Below, in pieces: positions 20,125 to 32,828 of a stretch of DNA of 64,000 nucleotides (positions are counted from its first letter, which is position 1; the number at the start of each line of letters is the position of its first letter). The notes below the pieces were generated by a model. The model saw only the letters and a program-made list of their open reading frames with translations. It searched no databases and was not told the origin of the DNA. The position numbers and the translations under genes were made by a program. The DNA comes from Pinus tabuliformis. Its lineage: Eukaryota > Streptophyta > Pinopsida > Pinales > Pinaceae. The stretch spans positions 139,726,605 through 139,790,604 of the forward strand of contig CM062808.1 in NCBI GenBank assembly GCA_031772625.1, written 5' to 3'.

Positions 20125-22555
20125 GTGGCTGAACCATTGAGTCCATCTCATAGTTCCCCTTCGTTGTCTGATACTGAAGGGTCCTCCCAAGGAGTTCATC
20201 CAGAACTTCCTCCCTCACTTGAGGATCAAGGTCTTGAACTTGGAATTGTTCTGAGTATCCAACCTTTGTCTTCTTATCTTCCTCCATCATATCCCTGGTC
20301 ACCTCAATTATCTGATCCAGATTCCTTTGATAATCCTATTTAGACTCTCGAGAGTTTGTAGACTCCTAAAAGTCCACGTCGGCTATTTATTTATCCATTG
20401 AACCCATTGTTCGATCCTATTGTGATATCTCCTAAGCGTCCTTACAGTCTGTACGATCAGCCTAGTATTCCTTTGGAGTTATCTCCTCATACATCTCAGG
20501 TTCCTCATCACTAGTTGTTTCCATCTATGGAGTCAGAAGGATAGATTCCAGTCTCCTCTCTAGGTCATTCAGAAGTTTCTGCTAACCATACTCCTCATGT
20601 AGATGATAAGCATAGATATGAGTTCTCTCCAGAAGGCCTTCTTTATAAAGGAAGATTTTCGTCTCTCTCCTATCCTGAAACTAGTCGACCCATGTTGCCA
20701 CATGGCCATACCACTTTAGCTAAGTTAGTTTTGGGCACTACTAGTGCCTCGTCATTGTATCAAACCCCTATTTGGTCTTCCAATGTTATGCCTACATTAG
20801 GTCCATTCATTTCGAATATGACCTCCTGACCAATTGTACAAACTGTAGTCACTTCAAATCCAGTTCAACCTACCATTCCATCTGAACTTGTTTCATCGTT
20901 TCAACCGACTCTTTCAATTCAACTGACTGTCTCAGGCCAGGTCTCGGTAAGTTATTCTATCCCTCCAATGAGTGGACAGACTGTACCACCACCTGGGGGC
21001 CAAGATTTGAATATTCATCTCATGTCAGGTGAAACCAATGTGAGTGGATTACAAACTCACATGGTTGGAATGAATCAACCTTTTTATGGCACTATTCCTA
21101 ACCCTGCTGGTCCATTTGGGTCAGGTAACGTCCAATACCAGCAGCCATATATGGCTCAGGTCCCATTCCAATAGGTTTATGTCCCATATGGTTCACAAGC
21201 CTTGGTTAATCTGCCTTACATTCCTCAAGCTGGACCTTATGTTCAGCTTGGTCAATCCGCTATTCCTAGTGGAGATAGCCAGATCCAATTTAGGAATTAT
21301 CAATACCCTCATGGTATAACTCTAGTAACTGTCTAGCTACCCTTGCAGCAACAAGGAAAACCTTTGCAGTAGCAAGGGAAACCTTCACAACAACAAGGGA
21401 AATCTTTGCAGCAGCAAGGACAACTACTACAACCGCAAGGGAAACCTTTAAAACTACCGCAACAACCTTTGCAGTCGCAAACTCAATTTGTGAAGCAGTT
21501 CTCCCAACCTTTGTCGTCACGAGGCCAACCTTTGCAGTAGCACGGCCAACCTTTACAGTACCAAAGTCAGCCTTTGTAGAAAAAAGGTCACCCTTGGTAG
21601 CAACAAACCATATATGTGTATCAACAAGGTCAGCCTTTGCAAGGTCAAGGTCAACCCTTGCATCACCATGGTCAATCTCCTTACATCTAGGGTCAATAGG
21701 TTCAACAACCTTATAACCCGTATTTTATGTACCATGCTCATCAACATCCTATGGCAGGACAATATCAAACCTACTTGGGACTGAATCCTCCTTACGGCAA
21801 GGTAACCCTCAGTGGGGACAAAACTAGATTCCATATGGACAAAATCTTCCATTGTGGGGGAAAATTCCTTACCAACAAGGATGGATTCCGTAGTTTGGGT
21901 CTCCTTAGAGGCCCTATATGCCATTTAACACGTAATTTCCTTTCTTGGCTACGTTGGAGCTGCCCGATGTTTCGAGGCTCACGAATGATCCCATTCTTCA
22001 TTCGCCTTATTGGCCTCCAGTTCCAACGAAAATTCCAAGTGATTGCCCCAAATTCGAGGGAAAAGCGAAGGAGGATCCACAAGCCCACATGATGAAATAT
22101 CACCTCTGGTGCTCCTCCAATTCGTATGTCAATGATTCTATCCATCTTAAACTCTTTCAAAGAACTCTCACAGGTGCTTCCGCTAAATGGTACATCAAAT
22201 TGCCTCGAGGTACCTACGGTGACTTCAACTCTCTTTCTATGGCTTTCCTCACTCATTTCCAACTACTAGTTTGCTATGAAAATGACACTCATTTTCTTAC
22301 ATCCCTTAAGCAAGACACTGCGACCCACATTTCCGATCATATCCATGATTGGAGGCATCGTCATCACCTCATCAAGTTTGAGAGTGCTTATGAGTTATTG
22401 ACAGAACAATTCACAAAATCATTCGTTAGCAAAATTGCTAAGGCCATGGGTGGATGTGTTACTAAAGAGCAAGCTATTGCCCGTGCCCAATATTTAGACT
22501 TGGTCTATTCGCAATCTGGCACATTGTATGAGATGTTACCTGATGCTCCAAGACT
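20125..22555 (+). pseudogene. gag: element A Gag (decayed, truncated by element B)
   Basis: The N-terminal acidic Ser/Pro-rich segment (20125-20343) begins at GTG, homologous to the non-ATG starts of B and D. A Pro/Gln/Gly-rich tract (about 20960-21720) follows, riddled with stops, many of them TAG where neighbouring repeat units have CAG or CAA. At 21945-22555 a Ty3-gypsy capsid-homology (retrotransposon gag) domain is clear: LPDVSRLTNDPILHSPYWPP, CPKFEGKAKEDPQAHMMKYH, LFQRTLTGASAKWYI, and the 'AQYLDLVYSQSGTLYE' end. The predicted frame runs straight into element B's LTR, so the last residues of the 282-codon ORF (22556-22793) are not Gag. Confidence 0.87.
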
Positions 22556-22558
22556 GTC

Positions 22559-23579
22559 TGTTACACAGTATTTTGTCATTGACCCCGTATTCCCTGATCC
22601 CCGGCAGTGCCGATCCATGTTATTAACATCTGCTTTGTGTCATGTTGCAAAATATGTGCCAATGTCTTCCTTGTCATCTCAAGAAGAATACCTTAGTTCA
22701 TTACTCTTGGAGCAGACCCATTTTAATCTTTGTTTTTGGGTCGTCGTGGGTCATCAGTTATTCCACCTACGAAGATGGCCAAGATTGAAATAATCCTAGC
22801 GACGTCATCGCTCTGTCCCTATGTTTCACTCGCGACGAGCTACTTTTGGCGAGTTTGTTTTAACAAATTGTTGATGAGCGGTCCTAGGGTTGGTTGTTGG
22901 ATCAGATGAGCTCGACTCCCTCCTTTGGGATGGTTGTTCCACCCTTTGTGCAACCTCCCAAAGGGATAAGCTCTTTCTCCCATCTCTTATGGAGGCTCCT
23001 CCTCTTATAAATATCTCCTTCATGGCTAAGATCTGCTAGTTCAAGTTAAGTGGCAAGTAAGAGTTGAAGTTAGAGAGAGTTTTGAAGTAGCCTCTAAAAT
23101 AACTCAGCCTGGGATAGTTTTGTGTGGATTTGGCTTGATTGTATGAGTGTTCTAGCATCATAATTTTGCCTTTTGGGTAGGAGAGAGAGTTATTCATCCT
23201 CTTGGGAGACAATTCATGAGTGAATGCTTGTAGAGACATGCTGACAGGACCCTTCAAGGAGACCTACAACATCAAGGCATGGTTGTAAGTTTTACTTCAG
23301 TTCATATTAATACAAATCAATGGTTTATTTCCTATATCTTATGTCAAAATTGCATATTGATAGCTTGAAGTTCCTTGACACTTTAAGTAAATCATTTTTG
23401 TTGTATTCTATTATGTTTTTTGATGTTAGCTGTATTTTGTTTCAAGTACAAACAAGCTAGGCCTTCATGAGATCAACTATCTAAGGGAATTTACTCCGAT
23501 ATTGTCTTTGTTGTGACTAGACCCACTCTAGGGCTAGAGGGGTTGCCTCTGCCTGCAGAGGGAACTTGCCTGCATCACA
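22559..23579 (+). repeat. element B 5' LTR
   Basis: 1,021 bp starting TGTTACAC (as in D) and ending ATCACA, with the primer site three bases further on. A TATA box (TTATAAATA) is at 23005-23013. Its U5-type region at 23255-23330 (ATCAAGGCATGGTTGTAAG) matches the LTR of A closely. Confidence 0.8.
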
Positions 23580-23582
23580 AGT

Positions 23583-23600
23583 TGGTGACCATACTGGGGA
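23583..23600 (+). promoter_or_regulatory. element B primer-binding site (degenerate)
   Basis: TGGTGACCATACTGGGGA occupies the same place and keeps the TGG..GAC..CTGGGGA frame of the C and D sites, with substitutions in the middle. Confidence 0.7.
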
Positions 23601-25619
23601 ACCTTTGTCTTTTGTCTCTTGATTTGATTTTGCTTTGCTTTTTTATTGTCTCCTTTACTTTCTAGGTAGAACTCTCCATATTGTGGGTGGTTTGACCACT
23701 CCTGGTAGTCTTCCCTCTATCATAAGTGATAGGTCTGGCCTTTTCTCAGCTGAATTTTTAAAATTTTCCTTTGATTTGGGGTTGTCGCCTTTTATTTTAT
23801 GACAGTCGCGAAGATAGTTGCGTCTTCTCTATCTAATTAGTTGCGCCTTCTACTATTTGGTGTGATTAAATCGCCTCACAGTCGTGAAGGGCTCTAAAAT
23901 AGGCTCGACGCTATTGTCTGGTTCACTTTTGTGACGGCGTTGCAAAGTAGTTAGGGGGTTGCGATTTTTCATTATCGGCGCATGTTGTCAGTTTGACGCT
24001 CACGAAGATTCCTGTAGATTTTAATTTTGAAGTTCTATTTGTTGATTGGCCAGTCTGTCCTATCCTTCTAATCTTGTCTTCTACCTATTTGTTGCATGTC
24101 AAATTATTGTTTGCTAGAATATTTGACTCTTGGTTTCATTCCCTTGAGATTTCTCCTTTTGAACTGTGTGACTTGTTCACCTTAGGGTTTCTTGAAACAT
24201 TAGATTTTTCTTGGGTTACTTGTTCGTTTGGAACTTTGAGCAATGTTTGCAATGATCCCTTGCTTTGTTTGGGGCTTCTCCTTATTGATTGTTCTTTAAT
24301 CTTCCTGACTGGTATGTGATGTTTGGTTATCAAAACTTTCAATTCTTGTTTGTTTGATTTCCATCCATGACTTTGGCATAGATCACATTTCTCCTCGGTC
24401 AATTAGAAAGCTTTCAAGTTTTAGCAAAAAGGAACATATTATTTGTTTTCAGTCTTTGTAGTTTATGAGTGGAATGTTTCTCTTTACTTATTGAATGATT
24501 TTATTTGAGAAGAACTTAAAACTAGCATTGTTTTGAGTTTTGCATTTGGTTGCTTTTCATCTATTCAAAAAATCAAAATATCGCATTCATTTTGCATTAG
24601 GAAATGAGAACAATCTTCTGCATTAGTAAATTCTTGAAATTTAGATGTTGAAAAGCAAAGAATGTATTTTTCATTTTCATAATTAGATTTCTTGCAAGTT
24701 AGTGAAAGATAGAGTCATTTCTCTTTCCTCTTGATTGGTTTGCTTATGAAATAAAGGAAAGTACCATTCTTGCATTTGCTTGCTTGTTGCTTTGATTGCT
24801 TTGAAATGAACCTCTCACCTTTCTTTAGTTAGTTGTTCATTGAAAAGGAATGGTTTCTTTACTCATTTAATTGCATTCTAGGAGTTTTTGAAGATACATT
24901 CGATAGGGCCTTGAAACTGAGATTTAGTTCAAGATAAACTACTAAAATTTATCAAATTAATCTAAAAACGCATTGGAACTTAACGCTCATATATATAGAG
25001 GTCTAGGATAGAGAGGTGTTTCGGCAACTTTAAACCTAGTGGTTGTTATTTTCACTAAGGTTGGGTGATTCCTCCTTTTGTGATTCTATAAGTACTAGTA
25101 TAGACTTGTGCTCCCTGTATTGTCGCGTATATGATGGGAGACGCGACTAGGTTAGAATCCTATTTTCCATAGGAAGCCGAGTCTACCTCCTTACGAATCG
25201 TAACACACCAAAAACAACATTCAGGAATATTAGCTACCGTACGAGAAGTCCTTGGTCATTTCTCTTTCATTTTACTACCAAGGTGTATATGCAGTTTTAC
25301 AATTTTTCTGGTAAACCTTTGCCTAGAGTTCCAAAGTAGTTACTTTCATTCCTTTTCGACTCTGTAAAAGTAAAAGGATCATTTGAGCACTTGTCCTTTT
25401 AGGCTCATTAAACTTCGAAAGAGACTAGAGTCATATTTTCCCTTTTTCTCGACTCTATAAACATGAAAAGGCAAAGTTTTGTCTTAGTGTCATAAAATTT
25501 ATGTACCCATGATAACATCCTACCTGTTAATTTTGGTCACATCATGAGTAATATCCTTTAAAAGAATCTACAACCCTTTTAATTAATCTTCTCTCCCAGT
25601 CTTTTGAGTTTAGGCCAGC
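23601..25619 (+). other. element B leader
   Basis: 2.0 kb non-coding. It is T-rich up to about 24900. A block at 24960-25260 (GGTCTAGGATAGAGA, ACTTGTGCTCCC, GGGAGAC, AGGAAGCCGAGTCTACC) is shared with A and C. Two hairpins follow at 25351-25377 (CCTTTT/AAAAGG) and 25441-25471 (CCTTTT/AAAAGG), each with GACTCT in the loop. A long pyrimidine tract ending TTTAG lies at about 25614, immediately 5' of the gag frame. Confidence 0.72.
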
Positions 25620-28267
25620 TTGGCAGACTCATCTGTTCCGTCATCTTTACCAAGTGGTGAAGAGCCTTCTTCCCCTGTCTCTTCTGAGGTATCATCTTTT
25701 AGTGGCACTCTTGCTATTGTTCCAAGTGTTCAGCCTCTTACCTCTCGAGCTTCGAGTGAGGAACCTTTTGATATCAATTGGACTCCTCCCAACATTTGGG
25801 GATTTTTAGATGAGGATCCTCCTTCTACTCCCCCTGGTGCTTCGGTTCATATGGCCTCTTCCGACATGGATGAGTCAAGTCTTGTTAGCAGTCAAGAGAG
25901 CCTTGTGTCGACTGGTGAATATCAGTTTCCTCCAAAAGGTTTCCCTTTCCACACCTCTCAAGATGTTTCATTACCACTTGGCTATCACACTCTAGCTGAA
26001 ATGCTTGGTGCTACATCTCTACACCAGAGCTCTGTATGGTCTCATACAATGGTTCCAACTTCAGGGCCATTCATGTCTACTCAGTCTTCCATGACTTCCA
26101 TTCCTCAGATGCAGGGTACATCTATTACATATGTTCCATCAATGCCCACCATTTGTGTGGCATCTTCTGCTCCTCTTGTTAGTGCGGTTACCGCATCCTC
26201 GGTGGTCACTACTGTTACTGGGATATCTTCTGGACCCGTTGGTAGTGGTCCTTCACCTCTAGCATCCAGAGTCAGTCAACCTATGGGTACTACACCTATC
26301 TTCTCGAATCCCATTATGGGGGGATTGTCGTATGGTCAATATCTGTTTACTCTTCAAAATCCGACTTATAACCCTCTAGGTTCTTAGTAGATGTCCATTC
26401 TGCATAACCCTCTGCACTATTATGATCTTACCAAGGCTCACAAGGACAACCCTTTCAGGGACAACCTTTTGTGTCAGTAGGATAACCTTATGGTTAGCAG
26501 GGGAAACCTTTGGGCTCACAAGGGCAACCCTCTCAGGGACAACCTTTAGCCCAAACAGGTTCATCCTTTGTTTATCTAGGACAACCTTCTGGTTAGTTAG
26601 GCCAACCCCAATTCCAACAAGGCCAACTTGCTGCTCAGTAAAGACAGCCTTCTGGTCAATTAGGCCAGCCCCAGTTTCAGCAACGTCAACCTGCTGTTCA
26701 GCAAGGATAACCTTTTCGTCAGGTCAATCTAGCTATTAGTCAACCTGGTGTTCAAATGCAACTTGGACCTCAAGCTCAAGCTGGTCCCCAAGCTCAACCC
26801 GGTCCCCAGGCTTAGTTTGGATTCCAAGCTCAACCTGTTCATGAGGTACAACCTAGGCCCCAGGCGCAGTTCGGACCTCAATTTCAATTTGGTCCTTAGG
26901 TACTTCAACAACCCCAAGGGCAACCTTAGGGTAATCCATATCAGAACTATCAACAACCTCAGGGTAATCCTTATCAGAATTTTCAGCAGCCATATGTTGC
27001 CCCTGTTGGTCAAGCTAGTAATCAATGGTTTGCTAGAGGTCAAAATCCAGGTCAACAACCAGGGTATGGTTTAAATCTGCCAAACTTTAACCCTTATGGA
27101 AAAAATCCTTTGGGACAAAATCCATGGGGGCAACAAGGCCCTGGTTGGAACCCTAATGTTGGTCCTTATCAAAGACCCATGATGTCTTTCAATCCTCAGT
27201 TACCTTTTCTTATGACTTTGAAACTTCCCAATGTGTCGAAGTTGACAAATGATCCTATACTTCATAATCCATATTGGCCACCTATTCCAATGAAGATACC
27301 TGGTGACTGTCCTAAGTTTGAAGGCAAGTTTGGAGAAGACCCCCAGGCACATTTTATGAGTTATCACCTTTGGTGTTCGTCCAATTCTTGGCTTGACGAT
27401 TCTATTAATCTTCGTCTTTTCCAAAGGACTCTTACTGGTGCCGCTACAAAGTGGTACATTGAACTCACTTGTGGGACTTTCCAATATTTTAACTCTCACG
27501 AAATGGAATTTCATATGCATTTTCAGTTACTAATTCGCTACGAAATGGGAACGCATCTTCTTACCTCTTTAAAAAAGGACATGACTACTCATATCTCTGA
27601 TCATATTCATGAATGGAGAAGGCGTTGCCATTTGATCAAGTTTTGGATTACTCATTAGCTATTGACTGATTGGTTCACTACCTCTGTTGTTGGTCCAATA
27701 GACAGAGATATTGCTATGGGGGCATGCGTTACTGAAGAGAAAGCCATCGCGCATGCTCAATATCTTGATTTGGTATATTCCCAATCTGGCATGCTTTATG
27801 ATCTCTTGCCCAATGCTTTGCGGCCTAGAACTTCTAAAGCTCCGCCGACACCTTTTGTCAATGGTGTTATTGGTTCCGTCACTCAGTCTTCTTGAAAGTC
27901 TTCCATGACCCCTGCGAAGTAGAAATCCACTTCCTACTGAAACTTCTTCTTAGTCTCCATCCAATCCTAGGAAAACCTCAAAATTTAAAGCTGTCTAGTC
28001 CACCACGGCAGAGAAAACTTCGAAGGGTAAGAAGAAAGGGAAAGGTAAAAATAAGTCTGACATGCCAAAGCAAGAACCTCCTAAGAATCCTACCGATGAT
28101 GGTTCTAAATTCAAGCCTAAGTGTCCTTGTCTTATCTTTGATGAGGATCACCTCACTAAGGACTATCCTCGACGGTCCGAAGTAAGACATTTGCTTAAGG
28201 GAACTTCGAGGATTCCTGTTGTGCTTAAAGAACCTTTTCCTTCCCAGCAAACTCAAATGGTGGACTA
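25620..28267 (+). pseudogene. gag: element B Gag
   Basis: 25620-26387 is an open Ser/Pro/Thr-rich N-terminal part of 255 codons starting at TTG. 26390-27100 is the Pro/Gln/Gly tract, now broken by TAG and TAA at glutamine positions and by frame changes. 27110-27895 is the capsid-homology domain (LPNVSKLTNDPILHNPYWPP, LFQRTLTGAATKWYIEL, AQYLDLVYSQSGMLYD) with one TAG at 27656. 28062-28267 is the Lys-rich zinc-knuckle segment, in which two of the three cysteines are lost (CLIF..DH..KDY against CLIC..DH..RDC in D). It would have formed the particle shell and nucleocapsid. Confidence 0.87.
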
Positions 28268-28304
28268 GCCTCAATCCTCTTCCTCATCTGGTTCCCAGGT
28301 ATTT

Positions 28305-29591
28305 ATGGCCAGGACTATTCCTATTCACGTGTCTACTCGATCGAAAGATTATGCTCCGCTGGCTGGGAAAGAACCTGAAGTCCCTTCTAGTGTTCCCCCG
28401 TCCAGTTCTGGCCCTCTTCATATTGAAAGGCCTAGTAATGAGTCCGTCATTCGACCACCTGCTAAAGGAATTCTCTGGAAATCCTCCTATAATCCCAATG
28501 CTCGTGTTGCACAGCACTATAGTATTGTCGAAGATCTAGCCCAAGCTCCTTTAGCTATGTCTACATTGGAGGTTCTCCAGAGTTTTCCTCCCCAACGGAA
28601 GTCATTACTATCTGCCATCGGTGGAATTGATCCGGCTGATTCTGAGTTGATTACTTTCGATCTTGAAAATCATGTGTCGCGTTTGCCTCACCAGATCACT
28701 TTTCTCATCTAGGTTGTTATTAACTCAAAGACTATTCATCGTATTGTTATCAATGAAGGAGCCTTGATGTGCATCATGTCTGTTTCTTGTTGGAAAGCCA
28801 TTAGTTCTCCATATTTGAGTCAATCTCCGAATACCCTGAAGGAATTTGATGGAAGAGATTCTCGTCCATTTGGTATTCTCCCAAGCTTGCCTATCACCTT
28901 GGAAGGCAAGATAATCAACATCAAAGTAGATTTTGTTGATGCCAATCTGACTTACAACCTTCTATTGGGTTGAAGTTGGACATATGTTATGCATGCCATT
29001 GCTTCTTCACTGTTCCACATACTTTGTTTTCCTCATCAAGGGAAAATTGTAATGGCCGATCATTTGTCCTTCTTTGCTTCCTTTTCCTTGGAAGGCAATG
29101 TTCCATATGTGGAGCATACCAGTATTCCTTATGAGAGTGTGGGTGCTGGGCTCTTTAAATCTCCTGCCCTCATGGGCATTTTTCCGCTCCCACCTCCTAA
29201 TGTCGCCTCCGTTAATATGATCTCTGTTAACCCTAATCCTTGGGTGATTCCTCCCCTCGATTAGGTAGATTCTTGGGGTGATGTTATGTCGTTAAGCCTT
29301 ACTGAGCTTAACTATGTTGAAATCGTCTCGGCTTTGGCTTCTTCTTCTGACTCTACTCCTTCGAGTAGATCTCTTGACACGTATGTGCAATCCCCTTGGC
29401 TTGGAGATGTTGCTTCTCCTGATCCTTTGTGTGAGACGTTTCTTTCTGATGAGGCTATTCTTGAAACTTTGTCTTTTGAGGATCCTCCTTGGGCCGATAG
29501 TCATCATCGTTCCTCGTTTCTTCCTAGCTTTGGGGCAATGACTGCCTGTCTCAATAATTTTTCTTCCCATGTTCCTTCTCAATCGCTTTAG
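28305..29591 (+). pseudogene. pol: element B protease and Pro-RT linker
   Basis: Same frame as the zinc-knuckle segment. 28305-28712 is the linker before the retropepsin (KGILWKSSYNPNARVAQHYS). 28714-28973 is the retropepsin: INEGALMCIMS, with Asn where D has the catalytic Asp, and the NLLLG end. 28989-29591 is an acidic linker ending FEDPPWADSHHRSSFLP, which is conserved in D. In-frame stops interrupt at about 28265, 28710, 28972 and 29262. The Asp-to-Asn change would abolish activity. Confidence 0.83.
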
Positions 29592-30994
29592 ATGCCCATC
29601 TTAACTCATGAGGTTTTTTTTGAAGGGAATATGGGAAATATCATGCAAACCATGCCTATCGACATCTTTGTTAAACCAGGGGTTGTCGAAAATATTCATA
29701 TTGGAGTAACTTGTTCTCCCGAGGAGATCAAGATTTACACTAGTCTCTTCTGAGAGTTTCGCGACGTGTTCACCTAGTCGTATGAAGAGATGCTTGGTAT
29801 AGATCTGAGTATTGTGGTGCATGAGATACCTACGTATCCTGATGCGAAACCATTGGTCAATGTTTAGGTGGGTGCCATTAAGGGAGAGGTTGAAAAACTT
29901 CTCAAGCTTGGGTTCATTTATCCTATTCCATTGAAAAATTGGGTCTCTAACATTGTCCCTGTGACTAAAAACAAGGTCACTATTAGATTTTGTGTTTATT
30001 ATCGTGATATCAACCACACATGTCCAAAAGATATTTACCCCACTTCCTTTATTGACCAGATTATTGATGACTATGCTGGGAGTGAGATGTTCTCTTTTAT
30101 GGACAGCTTCTTTGGCTATAACCAGATCAATATTTTACCTGCTAATCAGTACAAGACTAACTTTATCTATCCGTGGGGTAATTTTTCTTATAAAAATCTC
30201 CCTTTTGGTTTGAAGAATGTTGATGTGACTTTCCAAAGAACAATGTCCTATGCTTTTCATGATATTAGACACATTGTTCAGCCTTATCTGGATGATATTC
30301 CTGCTCATTCAGCTAAACACAGTGACCATCTGGATCACCTTTGTCAGATTTTTCTTCACTATAGATATTATAAAATTCATCTCAATCTGCAAAAATGTGT
30401 CTTCTGCATTGAGTCCGATAGACTCCTTGGGTTTGTCGTTTCTAAGGAGGGTATTCGTCTCAATCCACTCAAGGTTGAAGTTATTTTCAATCTCCCGCCT
30501 CATGCTACTTTGCACCAGTTGTAGAGTTTGCAAGGGAAGGCTAATTTCTTGCATCATTTCATCCCTAACTATGCTAAGGTCGTTAAAGGTTATATGCGTC
30601 TGTTAAGCGTGACATTCCATTCCTTTGGGATGACATTGCCCAAAAATGTTTTGAGAAACTCATGACCTTTCTTGATTCTGCTCCGCTGCTGCGTCTGCCT
30701 AACTATCACCATGATTACTCGCTCTACCTAGCTGCCACTGATAGTACCATTGGCATGGTTCTAGTACAGGATGATGATGATGGTTCTGAGCATGTCATAT
30801 ATTATCGTAGTCGCAACCTTCTTGACACCGAGACTCGTTATGCTTATGTCGAGAACTTGGTCTTGGCAGCCATTCAAGCTGTTCAATTTTTTCGTCATTA
30901 TATTTTGTTGCATACCACAACTGTGATTTCTGATTGCAACCTGATGACATATATTCTGTCACGTCAATTGTTGGGGGGGGAATACTCCAAATGA
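29592..30994 (+). pseudogene. pol: element B reverse transcriptase and RNase H
   Basis: The RT domain (29868-30524) shows GFIYPIP, NIVPV, YYRDIN, FSFMDSFFGYNQI with the first catalytic Asp, LPFGLKN, and the catalytic YLDDI near residue 143. A TAG ends it where D has Gln. A one-base loss near 30606 then shifts the frame. RNase H (30662-30994) follows with SLYLAATDSTIGMVLVQ and VISDCNLMTYILSRQLLGG. Homology with D is continuous, so the order RT then RNase H is certain. Confidence 0.9.
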
Positions 30995-31018
30995 CACATT
31001 ATCCTCCAGGAGTTTGGT

Positions 31019-32366
31019 TTGGAGTTCACCACTGCCAAATCTAAGAAGTCATTGGTTTTCGTTGAGTTGATTTTCTCCTTACCATCTGCTTCCGCTCCCT
31101 CTCGGATAGAGGACCGCATTCTATACGATACATTCTTCTTGATTAGTACCCTTCATCCATCGTATGGTGATTTCATTGTTTACCTCCATACGTCTTCATT
31201 TCGCTCTAACTTGTCTAAGGATGCTTGGCGATGCATCCGCCATCATTCTTCGCCATATCGTATTATTGGAGACACATTATACCGTGTCAGAGCCAATTTT
31301 ATTCTTGGCCACTGTTTAACCCTCAAGGAGGCCAAGAAAGTCTTCAATCACTGTCACTCTGGCGCCTGTGGCAGTCATATGTCTGCAGAAAATTCTTTGT
31401 GCTTGTTATTTTTGGCCATCCATTTTCAAGGATTGCATTCTAAATGTCCGTTCATGTCATGTGTGTCAAATTTACTAGCGCAAGATGCATGCGCCACCTT
31501 GTCTCTTACATCCTGTCATTACCGTTGGCCCTTTTGCAAAGTGGGGCATTGATTTTATGACCTGTAACCCTCGCTCGGCTGGGGGGAATGGGTATGTCAT
31601 CGTTGTTGTTGATTACTTTACGAAATGGGCCGAAGTGATGCCTACATTGACTAACGATGGTAAGAAAGCTGCTCAATTTCTATTCAATCATGTGATTGCT
31701 AGGTTTGGAGTCCCTCAAGCCATTGTCATGGATCATGGCTCTCATTTTCGTAATTACATGATGGGTGAGTTGACAACTCAGTTGGGCTTGTGTCACGATA
31801 GATCGACGCCATATTACCCCCAGTCCAATGGCCAAGTTGAAGCAGTGAACATGTTGGTTACCATGCTTTAGTGTACCATTGGGATGCATAAGTCCAACTG
31901 GCATTTGATGTTATTTTCAACTCTATGGTACTACCAAACCTCGGTTAAGGATGCTATCGAATTTACACCATTTCAGCTTATTTATGGTATAGAAGCTACC
32001 TTTCCGATTGAATGTGAAATTCCTTCTCTTAAATTAGCTATCGAATTACTACCAAAAACCACTCCAGTGAAGGAGTGTCTTATTTATTTATAACAGCTTG
32101 ATGAGACTCATCGACTTGCTTCATTGGTAATTGAGGCATAGAAAAAGTGAGTGAAATCTCACTTCGATCAGACGGTTAACCCATGTTCCTTCATTGAAGG
32201 GGATTTACTCTTGTTGTATGATCAAGCTCATGATAAGTTGGGGGTTTGCAAATTCGAACCTTTGTGGCGTGGGCCCTACATTATAAAATGTGTTTTACAA
32301 AAATGTGCCTATGAGCTTATTGATTATGAAGGCAATCCTTTAGATAAGCCCTACCTCAAGAAGTAA
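31019..32366 (+). pseudogene. pol: element B integrase
   Basis: The linker and the N-terminal HHCC region (31019-31480) are damaged after HCHSGACGSHM by a shift. The catalytic core (31485-31871) retains all three acidic residues: WGIDF, VMDHG and NGQVEA. The C-terminal part (31884-32366) has FQLIYGIEATFPIECEIPS and an SH3-like GPYIIKCVLQKCAYELID segment, ending DKPYLKK. Stops at about 31871, 32093 and 32141 break it. No chromodomain is visible, in line with a Tat (non-chromovirus) lineage. Confidence 0.88.
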
Positions 32367-32480
32367 TATGCATGAGTATTTCATGCATTTATGTGTACAT
32401 AAGTGTGTTTTCATTTTTGTACATGTTTGGATTGGTGTGTAAGAGTTTTTGCTTGTTGTGTCATTTTTCTTCTTATGTAG

Positions 32481-32828
32481 ATGTCTGTCACACCTTATGT
32501 CGGTTTCGTTGATGGTTCCTGTCGCAGTACTCGGAGCCTTTCCTCCGTGGCATGGGTTATCTATGATCCTCACGGTGAGTTGGTAGATCCTCAAGGTGTT
32601 TTTCTAGGATGTACTATGAACAATGTCGCTGAATATAGTGCAGTTATTGAGCTATTGACTGAAGTTGTTGCCCTCAATATTCGCACCTTGATCGTATATC
32701 TAGATTCACAATTGGTTGTTCTTCAGCTCAACTGGCATTATTCCATAAGAAACCCTCAGATTTTAAGGTTGTATTTACATGTTCATTTATAGGAAAGGAA
32801 TTTTGATTACATTACATATCAACATATT
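32481..32828 (+). pseudogene. element B second RNase H (aRNH-like), first part, split by element C
   Basis: A separate ORF 114 bp after the integrase. It starts with ATG at 32481, directly behind a TTTTTCTTCTTATGTAG acceptor-like tract. VGFVDGSCRST holds the first Asp, NNVAEYSAVIELL the Glu and YLDSQLVV the second Asp. A TAG occurs at about 32791. Element C interrupts the HIP codons at 32828. The remaining exon piece is at 40600-40658. Confidence 0.88.
32824..32828 (+). repeat. element C target-site duplication, left (ATATT)
   Basis: ATATT at 32824-32828 is repeated at 40600-40604, right after the 3' LTR of C. This proves a single integration event into B. Confidence 0.95.

Larger units (their letters stand above)
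17350..22558 (+). mobile_element. Tat-like gypsy element A (5' part)
   Basis: 5' LTR, Tat/Ogre-type primer site, long leader, and gag up to the middle of the capsid-homology region. Element B then interrupts the capsid coding frame at 22558/22559. The rest of A lies to the right of the window, beyond B. The left edge (TGACATACCC at 17350) is inferred from where chromovirus-like sequence stops. The family assignment rests on homology of its leader and gag with B and D. Confidence 0.82.

Noticed and set aside
22556-22793. C-terminal extension of element A Gag after the capsid domain
   Set aside because: The sequence from 22559 is element B's LTR, so the last roughly 80 codons of that ORF are chance read-through.
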